Source: Gimesia chilikensis (GTDB taxonomy: Bacteria; Planctomycetota; Planctomycetia; Planctomycetales; Planctomycetaceae). From it: a DNA stretch of 64,000 bases. The stretch lies in contig NZ_VTSR01000008.1 of NCBI RefSeq assembly GCF_008329715.1, positions 124,001 through 188,000 of the forward strand, given 5' to 3'. The position numbers and the translations under genes were made by a program. Positions 9,701 through 17,393 of the stretch are shown in pieces (the first letter of the stretch is position 1; each line of letters starts with the position of its first letter). Below the pieces are notes generated by a model that saw only the letters and a list, made by a program, of their open reading frames with translations, was not told the DNA's origin and ran no database searches.

Positions 9701-9792
9701 GTTTCGAAGAGATCGTCTGCCCTGCTGAGTCCCGGTAAAGCCAACCCGAGGAACAATGCCAGCGTCACCCATACTTTCTCGCCTGCGTGCAT
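6733..9792 (-). CDS. PSCyt1 / DUF1549 / LamG-like / DUF1553 secreted cytochrome-like protein
   Basis: 1019 residues from the ATG at 9792, or 1037 from a TTG at 9846. I prefer 9792 because a signal peptide follows directly (hydrophobic core VTLALFLGLALPGLSRA). Domains in order are: a planctomycete cytochrome C domain with CLDCH at residues 51-55; DUF1549 (about 165-375) with a second haem-type motif CARCH at 353-357; a coiled-coil linker; a concanavalin/LamG-like domain (about 445-650) starting VAAWDFRKG; and DUF1553 (about 745-1000) containing RVIVNRIWHYHFGQGL. Two CxxCH motifs suggest one or two covalent haems. It is the first gene of an operon with the downstream DUF1501 gene. Redox coupling and polysaccharide binding are inferred from the domains; no activity is established for the family. 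Confidence 0.92.
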   Translation of the reverse strand: MHAGEKVWVTLALFLGLALPGLSRADDLFETPERMQADFDRVIAPLIAGHCLDCHAGLDPKAGLNLSRRDLTFQGGETGAAVKAGKPDESLLWQYIESDAMPPEHPLSAEEKQLFRRWIAAGAPWGTDPIDAFSKTTEKRAGYDWWSLQALQKPKVPVTTGEHEHWGKSPIDAFVLRRLKEHGLQPRAEADRRNLIRRLYYSVIGLPPEPEEVEAFVEDNSDDAYEKLIDRLLASPHYGEHWARHWLDVVRFGESNGFERDQSRENAWHYRNWVIQALNKDLPYDQFVRLQLAGDLLKPDNPGAVKATGFLVAGPHDVVIPQSTLMRATMKQDELEDIVGVTAQTFLGLTVNCARCHDHKFDPIGQQEYYQFAAALSGVVHGERNLPDPAYNRAQQALAQKEKALREIQGQLFQLETVARKRVLAKRHEERDTTEASLVSSPVAAWDFRKGTDDLVGGLSGTLHGSAKQTPEGLVLDGNRSFLKTEPLPEVLGAKTLEAWVKLSDLQQRGGGVLSVQTTDGNIFDAIVFGEQQPGHWLAGSDHFNRTKSFQGPEEKTASEKEVQVALVYATDGTITAYRNGAVYGSSYRSKGLQTFPAGKTEVLFGLRHGSPGGNRLLKGVITQARLYDRALTQEEIQASARWGGVFFSREELQATLDEPQRQQWQELRRQRSGLQAEIKELQAVQPTKVYAALSRDPGVSHLLRRGSVAAPAGVVQPGGLQAIKGLDGNLKLAADSSDQERRLKFANWVTDARNPLFARVIVNRIWHYHFGQGLVNTPNDFGFNGGRCSHPELLDWLAIQLKENDWSLKSVQREILLSATFRQSSEVDSQAMQVDADNRWLWRKSPQRIEAESIRDSILKVAGKLNPEVGGRGYQDVKSYFFKGTQFYEPLDPVGEEFNRRSIYRFSARGGRHPLLETFDCPDPSTTTPDRASTTTPLQALALMNDSFVLRMSDQLAARVKQRSGDDTGQQVIELFELVYQRPPRPEEAAVSREFVSQHGLSALCRVLLNSNEFLYVN

Positions 9793-9868
9793 ATTAGAGC
9801 TGCTTTCTGCTGCCGTTCGAAAGGAGTGTTGATTCGATAACTTCAATCTTAAACCGATCCCAATGTGC

Positions 9869-9897
9869 TTGACACCTTAATCTCGCCCCTTTAAGAT
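9869..9897 (+). promoter_or_regulatory. Strong candidate promoter for the IclR-family gene
   Basis: TTGACA at 9869-9874, a 17-base spacer, and TAAGAT at 9892-9897. The start of transcription would be near 9904. That makes the TTG at 9907 an unlikely start codon and favours the ATG at 9925 or 9940. The site lies in the short divergent region between the regulator and the PSCyt operon, where an IclR protein could control both. Confidence 0.55.
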
Positions 9898-9924
9898 ATT
9901 TCACTATTGAAACCTATTTCATAT

Positions 9925-10725
9925 ATGAAGTCAACAACAATGCCCGCTCCCGATACAAATCAGAAATCGGCGGCTGCCGCCTCCCCCAGCCTGCAACGGG
10001 GCATCGCCCTGCTCGAATATCTGGCGAAGCATTCTCACGGCTGCACGCTCAGCGAACTCAGCGAGGAACTCTCTGTTCCCCAGGCATCGCTGCTGCGGAT
10101 TGGGAAAGCGCTGGAAGAAATGGGATACCTTTCCCGCGACGTCGCTTCCAAAAAATACTATCTGACCAATCGCTTCCTGCAGCTGATTCCCCCCAGTGTT
10201 CAGGATCGGCCGCTGTCTGAATGCGCCATTGGCCCCATGCGGGAATTGCGCGACCTGACTGGCGAAACGACTCAGCTCTGCTGTCTGATCGATACGGAAA
10301 TTGTGATTCTGGAACAGCTGCTGGCAAGGCATCCGTTTAAATATTCCGCCGAGATCGGTGCCCGGGCTCCCTGTTACAGTTGTGCTCCAGGCAAAGCTAT
10401 CGCTGCTTTTCTTCCGGAAAATGAACGCGAAGATCTGGTGAACCGCATCCGCTTTAAACGTTTCACCCCGCACACCATCACCTCGAAACGGGCCTTCCTG
10501 AACGAACTGGACCTGATTCGCAAACGGGGCTATGCCCTGGATCACGAAGAAGGACTCTCCGGGATTCGCTGTGTGGCTGCTCCCATCCTGGACCGTAACG
10601 GCATTGCTATAGCTGCATTCACAATCACCGGTCCCGCAGAACGCATACCGCAGGACGAATATGAATCGCTGGGGAATATTGTCCAGTCGCGGGCAGCTCA
10701 GGTCACGATCGCCTTCAGTACCTGA
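9925..10725 (+). CDS. IclR family transcriptional regulator
   Basis: 266 residues from the ATG at 9925; a TTG at 9907 and an ATG at 9940 are also in frame. The N-terminal winged helix-turn-helix (about 20-85) begins LQRGIALLEYLAKHS and includes LSELSEELSVPQASLLRIGKAL. The C-terminal IclR effector-binding domain (about 95-260) shows GARAPCYSCAPGKAIAAF, where typical members have a small-molecule pocket, followed by RGYALDHEEGLSGIRCVAAPI. IclR proteins are dimeric repressors or activators answering to small carbon metabolites. It is divergent from the PSCyt/DUF1501 operon, with overlapping control regions, so regulation of that operon and of itself is a fair guess. The effector is unknown. Confidence 0.93.
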   Translation: MKSTTMPAPDTNQKSAAAASPSLQRGIALLEYLAKHSHGCTLSELSEELSVPQASLLRIGKALEEMGYLSRDVASKKYYLTNRFLQLIPPSVQDRPLSECAIGPMRELRDLTGETTQLCCLIDTEIVILEQLLARHPFKYSAEIGARAPCYSCAPGKAIAAFLPENEREDLVNRIRFKRFTPHTITSKRAFLNELDLIRKRGYALDHEEGLSGIRCVAAPILDRNGIAIAAFTITGPAERIPQDEYESLGNIVQSRAAQVTIAFST

Positions 10726-11119
10726 TGTCACCTGCGGTCTTCCCCTGCAAAGGCGGCACAGTCGTTTCGACCAGCAGAACCACTCCATTCCCGCCAGGCG
10801 TTCTACACAGACGATCTCTAACACTTGCCAGCGATCCATCCTTACAGAAGTGTGTTGCAATTTGACATCTTCGTAACGCGACCTAGCTTTAGGTAGTCAT
10901 TCAGATGTATCTCTATCATCGCGATGACCGTTATGCCCTGAAAACAGACCAAACCGTCTAAATCGGTTTCCCCGGAATGCAAGTTACTCCAGTGCTCAAT
11001 GCGGGTGACCATGAAATGCATCAAGCAAATGTCTGTTTAGAGAGCATTGAAATTCAAATTTACGCCAGACCAGTTCGGGCAGTACCTGTCTCGGGTTGTA
11101 ATCTCGTCAAGGTTTTCCG
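10726..11119. other. Intergenic region, 394 bp
   Basis: No convincing gene. A perfect TTGACA occurs at 10862-10867, but only a poor -10 (TAGCTT at 10884-10889) follows, so a promoter for the signalling gene at 11120 with a leader of about 220 bases is possible but weak. I see no terminator hairpin after the IclR gene. Confidence 0.4.
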
Positions 11120-13264
11120 ATGAATAGTTCCCTGATAGCCAACAATCAAACCGTGCCACAGCAGCAGTCTGTGCATGGCAGCTATCATATGGGCTCTTCA
11201 CAGATCCTGAGGGAACTGGTTGCATTCTCGGCCGAATCCGATGAACTGGCACTCAATACACAACATACGGACGATGTCGATCAGGTCATCTGCCGTAAAC
11301 ACCTGCGCAAACTGTTGACTGCGTTGCAGGCGCGTGATGCTGTCACACTCGGTCATTGTCGACGCGTCGCTTTCCTGGCCAAAGGAATTGCCAACAATCT
11401 GGGTTGGGAAGGTATCCACCTGAAACGCCTGGAAGTAGCCGCCCTGCTGCACGATATTGGGAAAATCGGTGTCCCCGACCACATCATTTTCAAGCCGGGT
11501 AAGCTGACATCAGATGAAATCGAACTGATGTCGCATTATCACCACATTGGTCTCGATGTGCTACAGGCCTGTCGCACCGACCATGAAGTGTTGACGATTC
11601 TCTCGCAAACCCGCTTTCACTTCAGCGGGGCGACCAATGGATATCAATGTATCGGCAGTGACGTTCATCAGGGGGCACGCATCCTGGCGATCGCTGACGC
11701 CTATGATTCACTGGCCACTGATCAGGTCTATCGGACCGGGAAGAAACACGAAGAGATCATGTCGATCCTGATGGGGGCCGCTGGTACTCAGTTCGATGGC
11801 AACATCATCTGTGCCCTGTCCCGCTGGGAACAGACCGAACGGGAAACCTTCCACGAAGCCATTCAGGAGGTTAACCGAAACTTTCAGCCGAAGCCATTGA
11901 CTGAGCAGGAGATCGCGGAAGCGAATCTGATCAGTAATATTTTTTCCTACCTGTTTCAGATCGAAAGCCTCTACGATGGCTTTTATATCGTCAACTCGGA
12001 TTTTCAGTTTGTGTTATTCAGCCCGGGTCTGGAACAACTGACGAACCTGCGGTCCGGCGACATGCTGGGCAACGCCTGGACCAACCACAGCGTTCCGGTG
12101 ACAAATCAGGATGGATCAATGCTCGCCTCATCCGAGCACACCATGAACCGGGTCATCGCCAGTGGTAAATCAATGACCACGGAACTGATGCTGAAACGAC
12201 CGGACGGCCGACTGATTCAGATTGAAGTTCAATCTGTTCCCATGTTCGGGGAAGATGGTCGCCTGGTTGGCGTAGCGGAGATCTTCCGTGATCTGTCACG
12301 GAGCCTGAAGCGCCCCCAGGAATTTAACCAGCTGAAAATGGCCGCCAGTCAGGATGCACTGACGTCTGTTGCCAACCGGGGAGAACTGGAAACTCAGCTG
12401 GCAATCATGTTGAACCAGGCCAGCCAGAACCAGAACACAGCCCCTTTAAGCATTATCTTCATCGACGCAGATCACTTTAAAAACATCAACGACACCTATG
12501 GCCACGCGGTTGGCGATGAAGTGCTCATTGAACTGGCCCGACTGTTTCAGCATGAAACCTATTCTGGAGAACTGGTGGGCCGTTACGGGGGTGAAGAGTT
12601 TGTCATTCTCTGCCCGGAAACCGACCTGGAACATGCACGGCAAAAAGCAGAACGCCTGCGACTGGCAGTGAATAACCTGAAACTGGAAAATCTCAACAAC
12701 AACCGCATCACTGCCTCTTTTGGCGTTGCACAGTTGGAGTCTGGTGACTCTCTGGAAAGCCTGTTCCATCGGGCCGACAATGCCCTCTACCAGGCGAAAG
12801 AAACAGGACGTAATCGGGTCTGTTCTTTGACCTGTGAGGATCAGATGTCGGGAGCAGCTCCTGAAGTTGTTGCTCCTGCCCAATCCAATGCAGGCAAAAT
12901 GGTCTTTGAGAGCTCCTTCAGCGCCCTCATCTCCTCCGATATTGTAGTTTACAAGCTCGGAGGCTTCGTCAATGACAATGAGGCACGCCTCACCGAGGTT
13001 AATCCGAATCGAGCCGTCATGCGTCTGGGCAAAGCCGGCCTACTTCCCTTCTGGGGAAAAACGGATGACCGCCGCCCGATCGAGGTGGAACTGGTCTTTG
13101 ATAACGCCACCCGGAAATCTACTTCTGGCTCACGAAATGCCACACCCCGAGTGGAAGTCATGATCAGAATGACTCCCCTGGGCTGGATCAAACAGCCCGA
13201 AGTCTTCCAGAAACGGGCCGCTCGTGTCCTTCGACTGCTGAAAGATTATTTCGTCGCAGAATAA
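11120..13264 (+). CDS. HD-GYP-like / PAS / GGDEF signalling protein with an extra C-terminal domain
   Basis: 714 residues with no membrane segment. Order: an HD-type phosphohydrolase domain (about 60-230) with HDIGK at 111-115; a PAS domain (about 275-400, YDGFYIVNSDFQFVLFSPG); a GGDEF diguanylate cyclase domain (about 415-575) with RYGGEEF at 488-494; and a C-terminal stretch of about 120 residues that I do not recognise. The GGEEF active site is intact, so c-di-GMP synthesis from GTP is likely. The inhibitory I-site RxxD, expected five residues upstream, is absent. The HD-GYP half keeps its HD pair but has GYQ in place of GYP (174-176) and lacks the HHE triad, so hydrolysis of c-di-GMP is doubtful. 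The ATG at 11120 has AAGG about 8 bases upstream. The gene stands alone. Confidence 0.88.
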   Translation: MNSSLIANNQTVPQQQSVHGSYHMGSSQILRELVAFSAESDELALNTQHTDDVDQVICRKHLRKLLTALQARDAVTLGHCRRVAFLAKGIANNLGWEGIHLKRLEVAALLHDIGKIGVPDHIIFKPGKLTSDEIELMSHYHHIGLDVLQACRTDHEVLTILSQTRFHFSGATNGYQCIGSDVHQGARILAIADAYDSLATDQVYRTGKKHEEIMSILMGAAGTQFDGNIICALSRWEQTERETFHEAIQEVNRNFQPKPLTEQEIAEANLISNIFSYLFQIESLYDGFYIVNSDFQFVLFSPGLEQLTNLRSGDMLGNAWTNHSVPVTNQDGSMLASSEHTMNRVIASGKSMTTELMLKRPDGRLIQIEVQSVPMFGEDGRLVGVAEIFRDLSRSLKRPQEFNQLKMAASQDALTSVANRGELETQLAIMLNQASQNQNTAPLSIIFIDADHFKNINDTYGHAVGDEVLIELARLFQHETYSGELVGRYGGEEFVILCPETDLEHARQKAERLRLAVNNLKLENLNNNRITASFGVAQLESGDSLESLFHRADNALYQAKETGRNRVCSLTCEDQMSGAAPEVVAPAQSNAGKMVFESSFSALISSDIVVYKLGGFVNDNEARLTEVNPNRAVMRLGKAGLLPFWGKTDDRRPIEVELVFDNATRKSTSGSRNATPRVEVMIRMTPLGWIKQPEVFQKRAARVLRLLKDYFVAE

Positions 13265-13280
13265 GTAAGCCAGCCTTGAT

Positions 13281-13299
13281 CGGCAGATTCTGCCGTTTT
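13281..13299 (+). terminator. Short GC-rich hairpin with T tail, likely terminator of the HD/PAS/GGDEF gene
   Basis: CGGCAG and CTGCCG form a six-base-pair stem around a three-base loop, followed by TTTT, starting 17 bases after the stop codon at 13264. Confidence 0.5.
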
Positions 13300-13537
13300 C
13301 GCTCAGCTCTCCTGCCCCAGGCGCAAGCCAGGCAAAATAGCCCACCTCTTCCGGTTACGCATTTTGCGTCAAACTTGGAATATCCAACGATTTTATCTGT
13401 CCTGCACCCCCGGATAATCGTCAAGAACCGAAAAACCGTACACGCCGCTGGAATCGGCATCCGATAAATCAACCGTAAAGCTTAACACTCAGTCTGCGCA
13501 CGGTGGTCTAATTGTGGATTCCAGATTTCGAAACAAC

Positions 13538-14635
13538 ATGATTCAATCCCGCTTGATGAGTTCAAGTAGACTCAGGTGTATTCCCCTGCTTCTGTTATTC
13601 ACTCTGGTGGGAGTGACAGGCTGTGCCCATAACAGCTGTGGCGAAGCAGATTCGTGCCCGACGGTCTCCAGTCGTGTGAAGAAATGCTTTCTCTTCCACC
13701 ATGACAAGTGCTCTCCGAAACCATACTGGTCTATGGAGGGGTACCAAACCGACCTCGATAAATTCTTTGTGAAACACGCCGCCAAAAAGTGTGCCAAAGA
13801 ATCGCTGAAGACCATGTCCGCCGATTGCCAGGACAAGCCATCCAAGTCCTTTCGAAAGGGATATCAGCAAGCCTACATGGACATTGCCCTGGGCGAATCG
13901 GGAGTTGTTCCCCCCGTACCACCTGAGGAATACTGGGCTGCCCACTATCGGACTCCGGAAGGCTACATGGAAGTTCAGGAATGGTTCACAGGATACAAAC
14001 TGGGCTCGGAACATGCGCGCGCTGACGGACGATACGACTATAATCGGATCGCGACCCCTTACTCACTGGCCGGTTGGGAGCAACCAGCTGCGGAACACTG
14101 GGATGGAAATGTAGCTTATCCAGAGCCGTCCATGCCAAGTCAGGCCCCACTTGAAACACACCCTGCACCAGCGGTCCCCCCCCGCCATCATGAGTCTGAA
14201 ACAACACTGCCGCCTCCACCGGTCTCCGGGCCACAAACACCATTAAAGACAGTACCTCAGAGGCACTTACCAGAACCGCCTCCGGTACAGAGTCTGCCTG
14301 ATAGAAGAACCCCCAATGCACAACCGCGACCGCTGGTTCCACAACCCAGAATTCAACCTCCGACCGCGAAACCGGCGCCGAGGCCATCGACGGGGATTCA
14401 ACATACGCCTCTGCCTGATCAGAAAGCGAAACCGATTCGTCCTCAGATCAAAGAACCGGCCTTACCCGCTTACATCAATGATGATCCACCCCCCAGCCCG
14501 TACTCATTACAGTCTTACCCATATACACCATTGCCCGGAACAGGGGCGCGACTGGACACGCAAGGTGCGATCAATCAGATGAATGGACAGCAGCGATATT
14601 CTGATTCCAGCATTGAAGATTACCCTTACCGATAA
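13538..14635 (+). CDS. Proline-rich outer-envelope lipoprotein of unknown function
   Basis: 365 residues from the ATG at 13538; a GTG at 13514 would add 8 and an ATG at 13556 is also possible. A lipoprotein signal (CIPLLLLFTLVGVTGC) ends in the lipobox VTGC. The mature N-terminal half (to about 180) is Cys- and Lys-rich with conserved-looking GYQQAYMDIALG and YRTPEGYMEVQEWFTGYKLG segments. The second half is a low-complexity, Pro-rich tail (about 190-330) that probably spans periplasm or binds cell wall. It is followed 63 bases (or 123, from the preferred start) later by the polysaccharide-export lipoprotein gene on the same strand, so a shared role in the envelope or in exopolysaccharide export is likely. 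I do not recognise the family. Confidence 0.75.
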   Translation: MIQSRLMSSSRLRCIPLLLLFTLVGVTGCAHNSCGEADSCPTVSSRVKKCFLFHHDKCSPKPYWSMEGYQTDLDKFFVKHAAKKCAKESLKTMSADCQDKPSKSFRKGYQQAYMDIALGESGVVPPVPPEEYWAAHYRTPEGYMEVQEWFTGYKLGSEHARADGRYDYNRIATPYSLAGWEQPAAEHWDGNVAYPEPSMPSQAPLETHPAPAVPPRHHESETTLPPPPVSGPQTPLKTVPQRHLPEPPPVQSLPDRRTPNAQPRPLVPQPRIQPPTAKPAPRPSTGIQHTPLPDQKAKPIRPQIKEPALPAYINDDPPPSPYSLQSYPYTPLPGTGARLDTQGAINQMNGQQRYSDSSIEDYPYR

Positions 14636-14758
14636 ACCCGACACATTATAAGAACAGGACGGGAAGTCTTTCCTGTCGAGAGTAAATCAACAGCAGAAAT
14701 GAACCACAGAATGGCACGACACAACATGACAACAATCGAATGTAAAGGTTCGATCAAA

Positions 14759-16240
14759 ATGTTGAGACTCTACACCACTGACCTCGTACAGCGGGGACAG
14801 TTCTGGTGCGCACTGGTCTTGCTGCTGGCCTTGAATGGCTGTGCCGCCATTCATCCACTCAAAGGTGTTCCCGCACAATACCTGCCGAATGAATACAAAG
14901 GTGAAGTCCGTTCCGGTAAGGAAACCATTGACCTTTCACTGCTCCGTCAACCCGCCCCCAAACACTACCTGCTGGACTCGGGCGATGTATTGGGAGTTTA
15001 TATTGAAGGCGTCCTGGGACAGTTTAAAGAAGTACCCCCCGTTCATTTTCCTCAGACACAGGAAGTAGCGCCTTCATTAGGTTACCCGATTCCCATTCGT
15101 GAAGACGGTACAATCTCACTCCCCCTGATCGGCACTGTGTTCGCCCGGGGACTTACGCTGACTCAGTTGGAAGAGACAATTCGCCGCAAATACACGACCG
15201 AGAAGGATATCCTTCGTGAAGGACGGGATCGAATCCTGATCAGCCTGCAGAAGCCTCGTTCGTATCGGGTGCTGGTCATTCGACAGGAAAATGCCAACGA
15301 TCTGGTGGGAGCCACCGTCGGAAACCTGAATATTGGTCGCTCCAAGCGGGGAACCGGCCGGGTCATCAATTTACCCGCCTATAACAATGACGTCCTGCAC
15401 GCTCTGGCAGAAACCGGCGGTCTGCCCGGACTGGATGCAGAAAACTCGATTTATATTATTCGAGGCGGAGCCAATGAGATGAATCAATCGGTCTGCCCCC
15501 CTCCGGTGCAGACCGGCTCCCATAGTTTGAACGAGCCGCGTAACACTCAGAAAATCCGACAGGTCTCAGACTCATATACTCCGCTGCCGGCTCCGACCCA
15601 GCTTCCGTCAGACACCGCCTTCCAGGTGGGGCAGCCCCTGTATTCGTTTGAAGGAAACAACTATTACTCAGGGGACTTCCCTGCCCCGACCATGATCAAC
15701 GATTCCACCATGCAGCGGCCCGGCATCGTCAAAATCCCGATCCGACTCAGCCCGGGTGAGCAGGTCAACCTGACGCGCGAAGACATCATCCTGCACGATG
15801 GGGATGTAGTGTTTATTGAGTCGCGCGATACGGAGATCTTTTACACCGGCGGTCTGCTGGGCGGAGGACAATACACCCTGCCCCGCGATTACGACCTCGA
15901 TATTCTGGGCGCCATCTCCATTGCCCAGGGAGGTAACAATTCCAGCAATGGTAAATCTACGGGAGGCCCTTCGGCGCTCAATCAGGACGTGACAATCAGT
16001 GCCAGCAACGCGATCATCCTCCGGCAACTGCCGAATGGCACCCAACTCCCCATTAAGGTCGACCTCTATCAGGCAGTCCGCGATCCGAGTCAACGTGTGC
16101 TGATTCAGCCCGGCGACTACATCATTCTGCAATACACCAAGTCGGAAGCGATCGCAGCCTTCATTGAAAGACATCTGCTGGAAGGTGCATTGTTCGGGCT
16201 GGCAGCCTCGAATCTCCAGAATGGCGGAGGCAACCGCTGA
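14759..16240 (+). CDS. Outer-membrane polysaccharide export lipoprotein (Wza/OPX-like)
   Basis: 493 residues from the ATG at 14759, preceded by AAAGG at a good distance; an upstream ATG at 14699 would give 513. The lipoprotein signal ends LLALNGC. A Poly_export domain starts near residue 70 (HYLLDSGDVLGVYIEGVLG) and continues through YPIPIREDGTISLPLIGTV, and SLBB-like segments follow (ALAETGGLPG; TGGLLGGGQYTLPRDYDLDI; VLIQPGDYIILQY). OPX proteins form the outer-membrane channel for capsule or exopolysaccharide. No Wzc-type copolymerase or glycosyltransferase cluster lies beside it, as is common for planctomycete OPX genes. An insertion of about 90 residues between the SLBB parts (rich in Pro, Ser and Thr) is unlike Wza. 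Family assignment is firm; the exported polymer is unknown. Confidence 0.88.
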   Translation: MLRLYTTDLVQRGQFWCALVLLLALNGCAAIHPLKGVPAQYLPNEYKGEVRSGKETIDLSLLRQPAPKHYLLDSGDVLGVYIEGVLGQFKEVPPVHFPQTQEVAPSLGYPIPIREDGTISLPLIGTVFARGLTLTQLEETIRRKYTTEKDILREGRDRILISLQKPRSYRVLVIRQENANDLVGATVGNLNIGRSKRGTGRVINLPAYNNDVLHALAETGGLPGLDAENSIYIIRGGANEMNQSVCPPPVQTGSHSLNEPRNTQKIRQVSDSYTPLPAPTQLPSDTAFQVGQPLYSFEGNNYYSGDFPAPTMINDSTMQRPGIVKIPIRLSPGEQVNLTREDIILHDGDVVFIESRDTEIFYTGGLLGGGQYTLPRDYDLDILGAISIAQGGNNSSNGKSTGGPSALNQDVTISASNAIILRQLPNGTQLPIKVDLYQAVRDPSQRVLIQPGDYIILQYTKSEAIAAFIERHLLEGALFGLAASNLQNGGGNR

Positions 16241-16273
16241 ACCGGCCTGCCTGAGCGGGGCTGAAAGTCGAGA

Positions 16274-17077
16274 CTACCTCTTCTCGATGACGAAGCCCTG
16301 TTTTGCGTCGGGTTTAGCCAGTAGAACTTCGCCGATGTGCTGCTTGTCTTTGAGTGTATCTCGACCAATCAATAAGAGATCGTCGGAGATCCGCTCTAAG
16401 CCCAACGCGCAATCGAGGGGGAATTTCGCTTTGAAGGTATAGTTTTCATCCGCCTTCAACAGTTCCGAACCATAACAGCCAAACCACCACTGCTGATTTG
16501 CAAAAGTGGCCGTCTGAATTCCCAGCAAAGTGTAGCCGCTCTTCAAGACATGTTTCTTGACGAACTTCAGATTCTGGTCGTATTCGTAGAGATAGTTCTC
16601 CTTAAACCCCTTAGGTAATCCACCTACGACCAGGAAATTGCCCCCATGGTGTGCGATTCCTCCGGCTCCATAGATCACTTCCGGAGTTTTGTGCTTGCCG
16701 ATCAGCAGCAGTTTCTCCGCGTCGTAAACGTAAACCCAGGAATCAGCCTTCCCTTCGGCATTATTGAAATCGCCAAAATTCACAGCGACATAGACTTTGC
16801 CATCCACATGACAGAGATCTCCATGGTGATTTCCCACCGGAATCTTGATCAGGACCTTCCCCTCAGCATTGGTTTTTACCAGCTGAGTTGTAAAGCTCCA
16901 GAAGATATTTCCCCGGTCATCAACACAAACCCCCTGCAAATGATGCGGATACGTTCCTTCGCAGCGGGTATTGTGATAGGGAGTCTGCTCCGGTTTTGTT
17001 TCCGCCTGGGCGATGGTACCGAGACCACAGACCAGAGCAATTACCAGCAACCATGACTCACACTGCAGTTTCTTCAC
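16274..17077 (-). CDS. Secreted beta-propeller-like protein of unknown function
   Basis: 267 residues from a GTG at 17077, which has AGGAG eight bases upstream; a TTG at 17083 is the alternative. A Sec signal peptide (WLLVIALVCGLGTIAQA) precedes a mature protein with repeated short beta-strand units, such as VCVDDRGNIFWSF, LCHVDGKVYVAV, GIAHHGGNFLVVGG and RISDDLLLIGRD, as in NHL- or SMP-30-type propellers. No catalytic motif is clear. It lies 19 bases downstream of the small FmdB-like gene on the same strand, so the two are probably co-transcribed. The stop is convergent with the export lipoprotein gene 33 bases away. Function unknown. Confidence 0.7.
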   Translation of the reverse strand: MKKLQCESWLLVIALVCGLGTIAQAETKPEQTPYHNTRCEGTYPHHLQGVCVDDRGNIFWSFTTQLVKTNAEGKVLIKIPVGNHHGDLCHVDGKVYVAVNFGDFNNAEGKADSWVYVYDAEKLLLIGKHKTPEVIYGAGGIAHHGGNFLVVGGLPKGFKENYLYEYDQNLKFVKKHVLKSGYTLLGIQTATFANQQWWFGCYGSELLKADENYTFKAKFPLDCALGLERISDDLLLIGRDTLKDKQHIGEVLLAKPDAKQGFVIEKR

Positions 17078-17096
17078 CAGCAAATCTCCTCAACAG

Positions 17097-17393
17097 CTAA
17101 TCGGCAGAAATCAGGTCCGGTCCATCGCCGGCCCGCTTCTCGTACTTTCCACTGGAGGATTTCACATATTTAGTGAATCCCAGCTCTCCCAGACGTTTGT
17201 CATCGTTTAGAGTACGCTTTGCCTCGGCGTCTGACCATTTTCCGGAAATATTCGCGGCAGTAATGACGCGTCGAACCGGCTCTCCGGTCTCCGGATGCTG
17301 CGTTAAAGTTGGTTCACTCATCCTCTGAATGACTTCAAATCGTTCACCAGCCGACCCGTCAGGGTTGACGACTTCATACACATAAGTAGGCAT
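17097..17393 (-). CDS. FmdB-like small protein that has lost its zinc-ribbon cysteines
   Basis: 98 residues. The layout follows the FmdB/Zn-ribbon family: MPTYVYEV at the start, FEVIQRMSEPTL in the middle, and GEPVRRVITAANISGKW at the end of the domain. In FmdB proteins two CxxC pairs bind zinc between these blocks. Here those positions read VNPDGS and HPETGE, and the whole protein contains no cysteine. The C-terminal 45 residues are charged and end in a tail similar to other planctomycete copies. The ATG at 17393 starts directly with the family motif. It is the first gene of a probable two-gene unit with the secreted propeller-like protein. Role unknown; zinc binding by this route is not possible. 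Confidence 0.75.
   Translation of the reverse strand: MPTYVYEVVNPDGSAGERFEVIQRMSEPTLTQHPETGEPVRRVITAANISGKWSDAEAKRTLNDDKRLGELGFTKYVKSSSGKYEKRAGDGPDLISAD

Noticed and set aside
10842-11024. 60-codon minus-strand frame between the IclR and HD/GGDEF genes
   Set aside because: Short, with no start signal or similarity; the space is more likely leader or promoter.
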